Shown: positions 26,523 to 40,897 of the stretch, piece by piece
Layout: the number at the start of each line of letters is the position of its first letter
How positions within the stretch are numbered: position 1 is the stretch's first letter
Assembly: GCA_905182995.1 (NCBI GenBank)
Contig: CAJJDP010000039.1
Coordinates: forward strand, 443,722 to 507,721
Direction: 5' to 3'
Length of the DNA stretch: 64,000 nt
Origin: Paramecium octaurelia
Lineage: Eukaryota; Ciliophora; Oligohymenophorea; Peniculida; Parameciidae
Program-made: the position numbers and the translations under genes
The notes under the pieces: generated by a model
What the model was told of the DNA's origin: nothing
Database searches by the model: none
Seen by the model: only the letters and a program-made list of their open reading frames with translations

Positions 26523-27629
26523 TCAATTATCTTCAGCATTCTCCAATATACAAGTATACCCAGGTTTATATCTAGCATTTTTCATATAAAACAGAGAGAT
26601 ATTTTATTGATTCTGAGGTCCAAATCGTTAATCTTGTTGTTAATCATCCTATTAAAAGTTGGTGTAATCTTAATCCTGCTATTGTTCAATATTATCCAAA
26701 GAGGGTAGGATGGGAAGGGCGACAATAAAATAACGATGAGCCAGCGCCTGACTTGCATTCGGTCTTTTCAGGGGATTGTAGCGAAGCATTTAAGAAATTA
26801 AATCAAGAGCATCATCACTGGCTTAAGTAATTACTTATGACAATGGTTTTGGTTAAATGTTCTTTGGGAAGCGGTGTTGTATTTTAGCAGCTAATTTATA
26901 GCCTAATTATTAGATTTTTAAACGTTATACCATCTGGCCAATCCTATTCTGAAGGTGTTCCCATGATTTCACAGATCTTTTGCAATTAATCCGTATCACA
27001 AGTGCCAGGGAAGAGAGGCCATAATCTGTATAACTCGGCCATTATGCAACCTATTGCAAAGATGTCAATAGGAGAGTTGTATTCATTGGATCTCAAAATT
27101 ACTTCTGGAGCTCTATACCATCTCGTAGAAACATAATCTGTGAATGGAGGAGAAGACCTAATGTCTCTTGCCAATCCAAAATCGGCTATTTTTATAGTGC
27201 CATTTGATTCTAACAAATTTTCTGGTTTTAAATCTCTATGGAAGTAACCTATTTTATGCCTATTATTCTAATTGAGATTTACATGTATGCCAGTCCCTGT
27301 AAAGTCTAATAGATGACGTTCCGAATGTGAATCTCATTAAATGGCTTTTATCTATCTTTCATTAGATGATAGACATTGCGTTCCATAAATTCAAATACAA
27401 AATGCAATTCATCGTTTTGTTTAATAATCTCGTATAATTTCACGATGTTCGGATGATGCAATTTCAACAGCGATTTGATTTCCGGAAGATTAATGCATTC
27501 ATCCCATTTGTTATACTTATGTTTCATTTTCTTGATAGCAACAATTTAACCAGTTGTTTCATCTACTGCTTTATAGACTGACCCAAAGGTTCCATCTCCT
27601 AATACCTTTCCAATTTTATATTTATCCAT
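26523..27629 (-). CDS. MAK/ICK (RCK)-family protein kinase
   Basis: Three exons; introns 26903-26930 and 27260-27282; 351 residues. It is a complete kinase domain: GDGTFG (11-16), AIKK with Lys33, HRDLKPEN with catalytic Asp125, DFG (142-144), and the activation-loop TDY (156-158) followed by [10 protein letters not shown], which is typical of MAK, ICK and the ciliary kinase LF4. The C-terminus NARYKPG resembles the short conserved motif behind the kinase domain in this family. RCK kinases limit ciliary/flagellar length and regulate intraflagellar transport in Chlamydomonas and Tetrahymena, so the same role is inferred here. An in-frame upstream extension to 27734 exists, but the methionine at MDKYKIGK is the conserved start. 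Confidence 0.85.
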
Positions 27630-29585
27630 ACTTTTTGATAAATAATATATTAACGTAATTGTTTTTGCAAAAATCTCAATTTCCATTAGAAAACAATTCT
27701 TTGACTCCTCTAATTTATAAGAAGTATAAAACAAAGCAAGTCCAGTTTGGATTATAGTTTTTTATACTAAGAACCATCATCTAGAAACTAAAGAAATCAG
27801 AACCAATAAATTGATCGAGAAAATAGAATTCAGATGAAATTAAGACTAAAATATATCTTGGAAAACTGAATAGAATTTGAATCATCAAAGAATTAAGAAT
27901 AGATGAACAATACTAGAATTATTAAGATTCAAGAAATCACTAACTTGTAACTAATAATCGTTTGCTTAAATACAGGGTTTCTCCATATAACTTATTGTGC
28001 TTAAACATATAAACATGAATTTCAAAGAAAAGAAATTGTATATTCTAATATATAATAATTCAGATATATTGGAATAAGCAATTATTAATAGAATTAAATT
28101 ATCTCAAAACACTTATAAATTGTTTATGTAATATGCATTAAGAATCTTTAATGTTATTTGAATGCTTTAGCAACTATTAATTGAATAAATATATTGGACA
28201 AGGTGATTGTATTTATACCCTTTTACAAATAATAATGCTTAATAGTTTTCTAAAAATAAACTAATATTTATCCTATTGTAATTTAAATTCAAATGAACTT
28301 TGATATTAGGAAAAATTTGATATAGGCTTATACCTCAATAGCTAGATAACAATCAACTTGGAGAATAGGGTTTCAATTCAACTAAGTAAAAAAAAATAGC
28401 AATTTGTTAATTATTGAGAGATTTACGAATGAGAATCTATTACCCTATAAATCTTAATGATTTGCGTGAAATGAATAATTCAGTTTATTTGATTGAATAA
28501 TAATCTATTATCTTCAATAATATAAAATCACAAAAATTGATAAAATCTGATAGAGTTCATTGAGTAGTCCTAGTAAGAAGTAGAGTATATCCTTATTTTG
28601 TAGATAGATATTTGGTTGTAGTATCAGTTCCTTTTTTGTTGAAAGTTAGAAAAGGAGTTTTTCTGAAAGGTTTTACAAGAATTGATTGTGCCACATGATC
28701 ATTATTTCTAGTCCCTCTGCTATTCGATCTGCTACTCCTAATTATAAAACTTTATTAAACCTTATAGTTTATAAGTCTTGAGTAATCTTTTAGGTTGGAA
28801 TGGTATTAATGTGTTAGATTTACATAGTGGTATGAAATGTGAATGCCTCATCATTAATATTGAGAGTTTGATCCTTGTATATTAAAACTCATTACTAGAG
28901 AATGTTGATGATTATTCAACTTGTTTTAAGCTGGTTGTGCTGATTTCTTTTTTACATTTGAGCAACAAAACATTATTAAAAAAAATATTTATTCAATATT
29001 AACAAAAGAATTGATTATCATTAACAGCATCTATGGAATTACGACTGATTTGTTGAATGCAAAACAAATTTCTTAATCGATTCTATTAAAATACTGATCA
29101 CTTTAAATTTATAGCACTGGTTCAAATACTTTTATTATAATATTTGCATCTCTCTCTTTAATATGTAATTAAACAAACATTCTACACTATTTCTCATATT
29201 TAAATTCTCACTGTCTATTATTTTTTCGAATTTCTCAATTAAGCAATATTATTGCTTTAATTAAATAGTTTTCATTATTTAATTGGGGAAATCACCTTAA
29301 AATCAAATTAATTTATTTTAGCTTGAATACATTTGAGCATAGCTATATTAAAGAAGCCTCTTAATTTCAGAGTAGTTATTTTAAACTGATTTAAACATTT
29401 AAATTTTTTTATTAATTAAAATAAACGCATTTACTTTATTAGAAAGGGATGTTCATTGTCTCATCAGAACAAAATTTTTAACATTTTTAATTAATTCTTA
29501 AATGATATTCAAGTACTACTTTATACTTTCAAAAAATTAAATGAATTTATTGAATGTTTTATTGAATATAACATAATGAATCATC
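27630..29585. other. AT-rich gene-poor spacer
   Basis: About 2 kb between two minus-strand genes. No start-to-stop model with Paramecium introns could be built. A stretch near 28680-28880 (+) is less AT-biased and may be a remnant of coding sequence, but it is interrupted in all frames and has no recognisable motif. Confidence 0.35.
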
Positions 29586-31055
29586 TCAACTATCGCAATC
29601 TTGTCTTTCAACAAATGCCTTATCAAGATGCTTCCATAGATACTCATTTTAAAAACAGTAGACAACTCCTCCTCTAGTCCACTAAGATTACTGTCTATTC
29701 AAATCACTAAGACAAACATATGGTTTATTTTTATCTGTTGCCCTTTTTTTTATTGGGGAATGGGATTCATCATGATCTGCCTTCCTCTTTGTGGCAGCAG
29801 GTTCAGGATGAACATGCATATCAAAAGATGTTTTGCCTCCTGCATCTTCTTCCCATTAATAGATATCTTCTTGTTCTAGACTCCTTTTACTTCGGTTCTT
29901 TCCACTTACAAAGATTTATCCTTTTAAAGATGGATGTGAATAATCTGTTGCGATAAATGATCCTCCTCTTGAGGTAGATGGAGCTTCTTTTATAAAAGTT
30001 ATTCCATATTTTGAATGATCTTTAGTGTAGGAATATTCAAACTTAATCGCCTTACTTTTATTCTTTCCAGAAAAGGATACTTTTTTATTAGACAAAGTTT
30101 CATAAGTGTTGCATACTGCATCTTCCAGACCCGATCCATGAGGTTTTCTTACCCATGTTTCCATAATCAAATTTTGATTAAATGTTTTAACAATTAATTG
30201 AGAGTAGATATCTTGATTATACTTTTAATTTTATGAAAATACTGAAAATTCCTGATTTCCCCTTGTAGTAAATATATTGTGACTATGATAAGGTGTCTTT
30301 ACAATTATAAATGAAGATTCTTACACGGTGACGATAAGGCTCTTGTTTTCCTATCTTTCCAGATTATTTAGAGTACCATAACTTATCTAATTCTTTATAA
30401 TTATCTTTGTTAAATAATTTACTCCTAGGAGTAGAGCCGACCTTATAAATCACAATTTCAGCTTAGTAATACATTTATGCTAAAACATCATTTATGTCAT
30501 CTGATGTCGTAGAGAGACATAAAAAATGTTATCCGTATTTAGGAAAATTTTCATGTACATCGTCGGCTATTCTAAATTTTTATATAAATCTAATACTTTC
30601 CAGAATCATCTAATTTTGGGAATCTTGGTGTTGAGTGAGAGATAATAAACGCATTTTTATCTCCATCTAATTTTGCACTCATTATACCCTTAGAATGAGC
30701 ATTACTAGAATAAGTAGTGCCTTTTATTGGCTAATCGCTCCATAACATGTTAACGAAATTATTATCTTCAAAATTAATCTACTTGATTGTCGACATTAGA
30801 GGAGATGTACTCGAACTCAACTCGTCATCTTATAAATTGAATTCCTTGCAATTATTCACACTGTCACAATAAAAATACTCCAGACCTAATGTTGATATCT
30901 TATGATTATTTACCTGTCCATTTTTAAGTAGAGTTTAGAGGCATTTTTAAGATAAACCACCAATCTACTTCTTTTCCACTTGTATTTAGACAACTTTAGG
31001 AGTGTGTAGTAATAGTGAATATTGCAAGAACAATACACTACAATATGATATGCAT
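29586..31055 (-). CDS. Deoxyribonuclease II family protein with internal insertion
   Basis: Four exons; introns 30297-30324, 30572-30596 and 30886-30913; 462 residues. A signal peptide (MHIILQCIVLAIFTITTHSQ) is followed by GKEVDWWFILKMP, the DNase II opening motif. The first catalytic-type histidine is in NAHSKG (111-114), then YGQHFLCLS (157-165), the METWVRKP block, the second histidine in KDHSKYG (His320), and KPYVCLSDLNRQQSQ plus RGG near the end. DNase II is an acid nuclease of lysosomes and phagosomes that cuts DNA of ingested cells, which fits a bacteria-eating ciliate. In animal enzymes the DHSK motif and the C-x-x-D-x-N-R motif are nearly adjacent; here about 90 residues separate them (327-416), including KRKADHDESHSPIKKR. 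One intron ends in AAG. Confidence 0.85.
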
Positions 31056-31156
31056 TTAGATATATTTTAATTTGATTTGTATGTGATCGGATTCATAAAT
31101 TGTTATGATATTACATTTTATACAAATTAATCACTGTCACTCATATGACAATATAC

Positions 31157-33525
31157 TCAGTGGTATATTCCATTAGTTAGATATTGAAATTAATCATAAA
31201 GCTTAGTACGAGAGTCTTCCATGCTCATTTAAATTAATTTGTCTATCTCTTGTCTACACTAGTTTATATTAGTAAATTACAATTTACTTATATCTCAGTC
31301 TTATTCAACATAAATCGTTATTTGAATTCAGAAAAATCAAAATATTTAAAACAATTAAAATTGCTCTTTTCCATCATTATCTCAATAATTTAAAATATCG
31401 AAGCACAGTATCTTCTGATTTCCATAAATCCACTAAACATCAATCTTCTAAAATATTCAAACATGCTTGAATTTTTATTATCCATTATTTCTAAATAATC
31501 CTTTGTCATCTTAAATGGAGCAGTCTCAAATCCAGCATTACCTGGTGAAATAGAAAGAGCAAATCCAAAATCTATATGAATCAAATGTCCCTAATTATCA
31601 ACCAGTATATTTCCATTATGTCTATCCTTTATCTATAAAAAGTAACTCAATAGAGAATATCCTGCCAAGCTTTCAACAAAATTCTTTTGAGCTTAATGGT
31701 AATCGGAGTCAAAATATTATTTATAAAATTAAACCAAACTTAATTTTTGCTTAGCCAAATATTTCTTTAGTCCATCCATTGAAACTGTATTTTAAACAAA
31801 TTCTATCAAATAACTCATTATACTTTACCTAATATCCCAGAATTCTCAGACACTACTATTATTTCATAAGGCTTCAAAAATAAATTCAATTAAGTTGATC
31901 TAAAAATTTCATGCATCTTTTGTATCACCTGCATTATTAATAATTCTTGCCTTAGATCATCACCTCCTTTCACCATTATAACTCTAATCTTTAAAGATTC
32001 GAAATCTTTGAATTTTGATTCTTGCTTAATTCTATTAATTTTATCTTTCCAATCTTCACCCCAAGGATTTAAAGTAGAATTCGATTTATTTTGAATATAA
32101 TTTACAGAAGATCTTTATGATATTGGAGATTGAACAATTCCCTAAATTTACTAATTTTATTCGACAACCCCAATATTTAATGTAGATATCTAATGTTCTG
32201 AACTGGTTGATGAAAAACTATCTTCCAAATCTTTACTTTTTTATGGACTATGTTTTTCTTAGCGTTCGACAGATGCTTGTGAGTTTTCAGTGTCTGACCA
32301 AGAACTACTTCTTTTTTTAATCATATCTTAATTTTAATTTCCTTCTAAATTTTGATTCAAATCATCAAAATCCTTAAAACTGGAACTCTAACTATCGTAT
32401 TTTATCAATTAGTTGAAAATTATATCCTACTATTTTTCATTTGTTAACTGTTTCATTTACTCTTCTAAATTATTGGGTACATCCATTTATATGAAATCTT
32501 CAGAATCATTTAAGGCATCGCATTCATTTTCATCTACTTTTGTTGAATCAATCTTTTGTTGCTGCTCTATGATGCTGATTGTTTCAATTACAATTCTATA
32601 TGGAACTCTAGTTTTTGTGTTAAAACATGCTGCTCCCTCCTCACATATATTTACCATCTGTAAATTTTAAATGAAAAAATACCAAATTGGAAGCTTCGGA
32701 ATACTCATTATCCCTCTAAAATGGTATTATTATTCCTCTGAAATAAGCTAACCTCCTATTCATGTTAGTCATTCGTTTGATTGCATTATTACCCTTTTAA
32801 ATTTAGGATACTAGATATTTCTTTCTGTTTTCATTTTCAATTGATTTTAATGTTAAGGATAATTAAATCATTTGAATAATAAATCGATCTTGGGCAATCA
32901 TGTAATGAGATCTGAACTCCTTCTCCATGCATTATTTCATCAATACTAGAAATGTTAGACAAAAAGTATACCCTCCTAAAACTATGGATTATCCTTGTTT
33001 TACTCAATTTCATCGTTACTCATTTTAAGAGCGCCATTAATCATTTCTTTTTCTAATCGCTTATATAAATGAATAAAAATTTACCCTTTAAAAGGATTCC
33101 AATTTAGAATATATTTTGCTATACTTTTTTTCATCTTAAGAATAGGCAATCAGACACCAAAGTATTTTAAAATAATTTGCAATGCTTAAGGAACTTAATG
33201 ATTCTAAGAAAGTTTCCATACTTTAAGAGCCATTCTTGACCACCATATACCTAGATATTAGACAGAAATAGTACACAAATTAGGGAATATAATATTCAAT
33301 GAACTTTTTGGGCATATGATACAAACTGTTAGTTAAATATTGATGAGGTCCAGCCTCATTGAAAGTGGCCATAAAATAATGTATCAATATCTCTGGAGTA
33401 AAGTTGTCTGACTGAAAAATAGAAAGGACAGCCTTCCAATTTTATAATTATCGAATTCTTTTACTCAACTCTTTAGTGTCAATATCTAATTCTTAAATAG
33501 TTCTTGGTAATTATTGATTATTCAT
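31157..33525 (-). CDS. Phosphatidylinositol 4-kinase, type III beta (PIK1-like)
   Basis: Six exons; introns 31259-31287, 31803-31828, 32658-32682, 32946-32971 and 33060-33084; about 745 residues. The helical region (NWKAVLSIFQSDN, HYFMATFNEAG) precedes RRLAYFRGIIIPFQR and the catalytic domain: GGDDLRQELLIMQ, the catalytic loop IKDRHNGNILVD, the Mg-binding LIHIDFGFALS, and the end RTKLYDQFQYLTNGI typical of PI4KIII-beta. It makes PI4P at Golgi and vesicle membranes from PI and ATP. A Ser/Gln-rich linker (32080-32560) separates the lobes, as in animal PI4KB. The start was taken at 33525 because the preceding bases look intergenic. An in-frame ATG at 33621 would add 32 residues but would lie only three bases from the upstream gene's stop codon. 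Confidence 0.85.
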
Positions 33526-33624
33526 AAATTCCTTAAATTAATTAAATTGAGGACCTTATTTCTTATTAAAATTATCTTGCAGAATGATTGTATATTTATA
33601 TTACAAAAGAATTAATTTCATTGA

Positions 33625-35071
<1,447 letters not shown>

Positions 35072-38000
35072 ATTATAATACTCTATTTATTTATATTTTA
35101 TTAATTTGATTTCTTTATATTAAAGTTATAAATCGAAAGCTAAATAATCTAATAATTACCATTGGTTTTTATAAATTGTGCTTCTCAGGTCTCAAAAATG
35201 TTTAAGATGAAATTCAACCACAATTTTAATTTAGTATTAATAATTTGAGCTTATAACAAAAGTTTAACTTTCATGAAGGTACAAATATCAAATGGGCTTA
35301 GCTTTGCCTATTAACCTTTAGTATTAAAAATTTATTTTAGTGTTTCGTGATGAAGTTATCTAATTAACCATTTTCAAGTTAGCTTTTAACAAACCTTCTT
35401 CTTGTGATTGTATTAAATATTGGATATCCTAATCTAAATTTGAAAGAATATCGAGGGCTTTACTTAAAAACCACCAGAATAATTTAAATTAATTATAATA
35501 CTAAGAGGTAACATCAAATTGGATTTTCATAAAATTATCTTAAGAATCCCAAAACTAAAGAACAATAATATGATCCTTTAATTGTGATCAAGAGATTTAT
35601 TATTTGACAGGAGTATTTTGCTCAAAGTGCTCAACAATCTAAACTGATGTTATTAACTTCTAATTAAAAGTTTAAATTTATTGTTTTGAACAGTCACTCA
35701 AAATATTTAAAATAAAAATTTTGATACTTATCAACTTTTCTTAAGACCAAAAACTCAAACACCTTATAATATCTCATATCTCTCATAGATTTAAAGAGAC
35801 AGCAAAGAACTTTTATATATTTTAAATGATTAATTGTCTTCATGAATATTCAACTTTTGATGAACAATTAGATAGAAATATTTTAATTGAAATAATTTTA
35901 CTTTTTTAGATTGTATCTCGAGGATATAAATATGAAAATAGTTAATAATCAAATACAAAAATATCAAAATTCTAATTAATATTAAACTCAATGAATTTCA
36001 GAATCACATCAGAGAATAAAAAAAAGAATAATGTAGTTTCAGCCTTTTGTATTACAAGTATCATTGTTTGAAATTTTATTGAAGAATAGGGTAATAAGAA
36101 TTTCATATTTTATATATAATGTTTCTCTTTTCAATATTTTAAGAATTGCAATTTAAGAATATTATTACTATTATATTGACTTAATGTATACGAAATATTG
36201 CAGTATTAATTATTGTATATAGGCATCATTTAATTAAATAAATAAATGAATTTTAATTTAATTTTAAATAATTGTGATTGTTAATATAAACCCTGTTTTG
36301 AACATAATTTTATCAAATATGCGGACTTGGCTTAAATTTTTCAAACCATATCAAATTAGTATGTTTGAAATTATAAAATAATGAATGAATGATTCTTAAA
36401 AGATTGTTTATAATTTTGTCCATCCAGACTGTTTAATTGATTTGACCTATCATTCTAGAAAATGGAATGAAATAGAAAATACCAAGGGAACTTAGATTAA
36501 TGTAAAATTTATGAAAATCTCAATTCCTAGAATGATTTAATTGTATGAGCAATTCTTTAAATACAGTAATTTACAAGCGTAATTTTATTCAGTTTTTGGA
36601 TTATGATTTGAAAAAGTCTGATTCAAAGACGATAATATTAAAAATAAGAGTGCGAACTTTCCTTATGCTAATAAATGTCAATTTCATAGATTTTTATATA
36701 TGAGATGTAATTAATACACTTCAACTCTGATTCGATTTTGCATAAAAATCATACTCATTCACTAGTTTGCCCTTGATAAGTATTTTCATAGTTAGGTTCT
36801 GCTATCTTGTATTCGAAATGGGCTTCACGACAGCTTACTTAGGAGGTCTATGTCTCAAAGTATACAGTATTGTCTTGGCTGTGGAATAATTTAAACTACA
36901 AATAGCAGCAGCCTAGTGTAATTTATATACATATATAAGTACATCTTTGATTCTTAGCTTTTTATCGAGCACGAGAGAAATTAACTAATTCTTTCTATCA
37001 GGAGATATATGACAGTATTTTCTTTTGGATTTTTGAATAGAAGGTTGTATGCCTTTTTATTATTAACGGGTTTTGACTCTATAAGTATGGAGTGAAGATA
37101 AAGAAGCATCATCGAAATTCATTACGATTCTTGAAATTAGAAGTGTTAAAAAAAGATTTTTTAAATAATTTTCCAAAAGAATAAATTAAGTTATCAACTC
37201 GGATACGGAAAATCAAGTCTTAAGTAATGAAATATATGATATTTCGTATTTACAAGTTTATATAAAACTTCTATTTTAAAAAATAAAAGTCTTGAAGACA
37301 TAAAAAAAACTGAATCAATTAAATGAAATTGATAATTATTAATATAAACTAATTCACAAGTTTGTGTGTTGACTTTTCAACATCTTCACAACCAAAACCA
37401 CTTCCCAACGATATTCTGAATTGATTTTAAACCTGCATTCTGACTATATAAAAAATCTAATGAAAATCAACTGAATAAAATTACATTTTAAAAATATGCT
37501 AAAGTACTGTTTGGATATTCCCAAGAACTTCCATTAGGTCTTTCAACTATATCCAATTATGTAACTCTCATATGGGAATCGATTCCCCTTGAATTAAAAT
37601 CTTCTTAGACTGTTTCAGGATCTACTACAACTACTGTGAGTAAAGCCTGAGATGAAAATAACTTTAAATTGCTTTTTGCCTAAATTTTCTATCTTCAACT
37701 ACATGTCCTGGTACATGCAAACACCCTTTTTGTACAAGACACTGAGCAACCATTTATGAAGATATAGGCAAGCTAATTATTTAACATCAAAGTTTTTATT
37801 CGCTAACAAAACAACTAAAGTAAGATCAGAAACTCTTAACCCTCAAGATTATTCAGTTAGGGTTTTTTAGAATTCTCAATAATAATTCACTACAACCTCT
37901 TTGTAAACTAAATTGAAATAGAAAATTGATAAAAATCCGCCTTGTGTTTATATTATTGTTCGCTTTTTAACAAAAACATTGGCATTAACTTTTTTTTGAA

Positions 38001-39074
38001 CTTTTCTCAAATACATAAGTGTTGTTATTTTCACTTACTTTTTCTTTATGATCATTTAAGGTAAGTTTCTTGAATAGTTTATATTTCCAGTATTTAGAAA
38101 ATTATTATTCCTGATAACAATGAAAGATCATTTGAATATTGAACAGGATTTAACCGAACCAAAACGAAAATAAGAAATCTACATTAGAATTTATTATATT
38201 TAAAATATTCATTTAGTTTTGATACATTAAAGCTTTCAGCTCCATTTGTCATAATAAGCAAATTTTGATTTCGACCAAAACATGATTTCAGTTGCATCCA
38301 ATTTGGCCCCTAAATATTGGAAATCATGGTTCTTTAGGCATTGTGATATAAAAATGAGATAACTTCATTCTTAATAGATCTTTAGACTAATTTAATCTGC
38401 ATAGTAAAGGATCAGCTCCAAAGAGGGACAAGTATTGACAGTTGAATCTTGACATTTAAATCGTATCTGGTATGTTGATCCCTGTAGTTCTGACTTCAGA
38501 CTTAGGTATCCAATTTGAAGCTTTTCATGATTAAAAAGGGATTTCCTTTTAATCTCAAAATCAATCGAAGCTGTAATACCTAATGTCATTAGTATTTTTT
38601 AATTCTGAATCCGCAAAGCCAGATATGTTCCATCCAAGAAATTTATATATTTATATTTCAGTTATTGATATACTTATCATAATACATTATTTTTAAGTAT
38701 GATCATAATGTATTTGATAATTATATATAGAGTATATCAATGCAGAGGGAAGCCTAATTTATTATCTATCACGTCTAATACATATTGATGTAATTAAATA
38801 ACACATTGAAAAAACATTTGCTATTGAATTATTTGATGTGATGATTTTATTTCAATTAGTTTTTTTCAAATAGTTGAAATATTTTAGAATGCGAAAATTA
38901 AACAACGAAGAGAGTCGACAATTATTATGAAATCTCAAATAATCAAATGATGCTAAATACATCTAATGAGAATTTCAAATTGATTGCATTTATATATAGA
39001 GTTGAATTGAGAAATGATAGATGAGCTTAATTTGATGATCGATTTAATATTGTAATTATTATATCAAAAACACG
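35072..39074. other. 4 kb gene-poor AT-rich region with coding relics
   Basis: This is the longest stretch without a supported gene. On the minus strand, 37440-38640 contains protein-like pieces: a segment with LKSELQGSTYQIRFKCQDST and TCPSLELILYYADQ near 38392-38520, continuing in frame past a TGA with LGAKLDATEIMFW. Further on there is a frame with TVVVVDPETVQEDF and MRVTQLDIVERPNGSSW (about 37500-37680). In-frame TGAs block a gene model, so these look like parts of one or two decayed genes of unknown family. The + strand near 36820-37010 also reads open (MGFTTAYLGGLCLKVYS) without support. No repeats or RNA genes were recognised. Confidence 0.35.
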
Positions 39075-39289
39075 TCAATTGTACTGAATATAAGTAAATG
39101 TAATACCTTGTGAAAGCCAATCAATTCATAATTCTCTCTGAAACATCTTCTGCACACATTCATGCCATATTTTCTAATCAAACCTTATCTGGCACCACAT
39201 ACTCTGCATTCTATGAAATGTCAATTTGAATTACCTCTTGAATCCTTTCCGTAAGTTCTTGGATGAGTTCTGAATAAATGGTTTGGCAT
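39075..39289 (-). CDS. RPS29: 40S ribosomal protein S29 (uS14)
   Basis: Three exons; introns 39084-39106 (23 nt, ends CAG) and 39211-39234 (24 nt); 55 residues, the normal length. The sequence reads [19 protein letters not shown], then the zinc-binding CRVC and CRRC pairs around [14 protein letters not shown], and ends ELIGFHKYN. It is a core protein of the small subunit head that contacts mRNA and 18S rRNA. The unspliced minus strand appears broken in all frames, so this gene would be missed by any ORF-only method. Confidence 0.95.
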
Positions 39290-39370
39290 AATTTGTTTTA
39301 TTTTATTTAAATATTTATTAAAATCATATTAAAAAAATCACAATATAATTAGAATTATATAATAGAATAG

Positions 39371-39907
39371 ATGATAACCATAAACATTGAGACTCCTAAT
39401 CATACTCGGTATTAAGGGATGCTTCACAAAATAGATACAACTGAGAATACAATTTTGTTGCATTCAGTTGTAAACTATGGAAAAGCTAAGAGACCCATCA
39501 AATAAATCATATCGGATACAGATAAACACAACTATTTCGTACAGTTTCCTTTAGAATTTGTTCAACCGGATACGGTTATAACTACGAATGATGGAAAATC
39601 TTATAAGGCTAAATTACAAAAGATAGACCCTTATACTAAATTTCCAATTTTCCAGAATATCTAATTAATGTGTAAAGAATGCGAAGAAAGTGAAAGAAAA
39701 TCTTTAGACTTCAAATCACATAGGGTGATATCAATCAATAAAAAATAGTAGATCAAAATGAAATAATCCCTACACACTTAAAATAAGTCTGTAGATCTCA
39801 GATCATCGTATCCACCCTGTATAACTAATAATTATAGGTAAATGGCAAAATTTAAGGAATTAATCGAATAGATAGGCTATAGACCTAAATTAAAGTGTAA
39901 AAATTGA
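39371..39907 (+). CDS. Small protein with LSm14/Scd6-like N-terminus
   Basis: Single exon, ATG 39371 to TGA 39905-39907, 178 residues. The first 50 residues (PNHTRYQGMLHKIDTTENTI then LLHSVVNYG) follow the Sm-fold pattern of LSm14/Scd6 proteins, where R-Y-x-G-x-L precedes a second strand and a VxxFG motif. The rest is basic with a possible Cys pair (CKECEES, and LKCKN at the end). LSm14 proteins act in translational repression and P-bodies, but no FDF or RGG motif was seen here, so the assignment is tentative. It is divergently transcribed from RPS29 and convergent with the formylglutamate hydrolase-like gene; the stop codons are 31 bp apart. Confidence 0.5.
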
Positions 39908-39938
39908 GCCCATGTTTAATTAATCTATATATAATAAC

Positions 39939-40815
39939 TCATTTCCATTTTCCAATGACTTCTAATATGGTTGCTAGTATGTCTGCAGAAACCTTCGCAA
40001 ATCTCTCTGGGTTGCTGAGGATGTCGTTCCTAACTTCAAACAAAGTTCCAACTGTCGGTTTAGCAAAAGTCAAACACGCACTAGAAAAAGTTACTTAAAC
40101 ATTTGTACCAGTCAATAGAATAATTTAAACCTTTTTTTCCAGTATAAGGTTCATTGATTCTACAATCGTATCCTTTATTTTTTAGAATTTGTTGATGCGC
40201 CTCTCCGAATTCATCGAAGATGCTAGTCAATATGCCTATCTCAACATCTCTCTTTTTTCCCTCATATTCAGGTGTAAAGGAGTGAATTGAATAAATAAAT
40301 TTAGGTTTTAATTCATGTATGGCTTATCTAACTTCAAAATGATAGTTTGAATGGTATTGGATTCTTATCCATTGTTCTTCAAGAGATAAATCTGAAACAT
40401 TAAATTTTGTTCCTTACTTTAATTCAATTCAATTTTTTGGTTATCTCCTGTCTACCTGAAGAGTGATTCTGACTGAATTTGCCTATTGACATCGCAATAA
40501 AGTCGACTAAATATTTTCGGATTTTGTACCTGTATTTACTATTCACAAGAGTAGACTCAGTGTGATTGGCCAAATATTTTGCCAAATTCAATGCTCTATA
40601 GATAGAGAATTTGTTTACCCTATGTCTACAGCCCAATGAGTGTTTGCGAAATTTCTTTGATCCTCTTCTGACCATTCATGACCTTATGGCAATCTAAATA
40701 ATTTAATGATTATTTACACATTAGTAGCATGATCACAAGTGAACAACAATCCGGTGTTGTTCCCATATTTTACAACATCTGAATTTTCATGTTGTTTATA
40801 AATTTGCTTTTGCAT
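39939..40815 (-). CDS. N-formylglutamate amidohydrolase-like protein
   Basis: Six exons; introns 40081-40108, 40392-40417, 40507-40529, 40596-40618 and 40694-40717; 250 residues. The FGase family hallmarks are present in order: FTCDHATNVLP (usually S-C-E-H-A-S-N), WAVDIGALNLAKYLA, YSRLYCDVNR, IHSFTPEYEGKKRDVEIGIL with the zinc-ligand-type His and Asp, and INEPYTGKKG. Bacterial relatives release formate from N-formyl-L-glutamate in histidine degradation; eukaryotic homologues are less well characterised, so the exact substrate is open. There is no signal peptide, so it is likely cytosolic. The start is the ATG before QKQIYKQHEN. Five introns in 877 bp show it is well integrated, whatever its origin. 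Confidence 0.8.
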
Positions 40816-40897
40816 TATGAAAAATATAATATTAAACTAAATCTATTTGTAATATATTATTGAATTAAGAATAACAAAAAACTTTTTATCAAATTTA

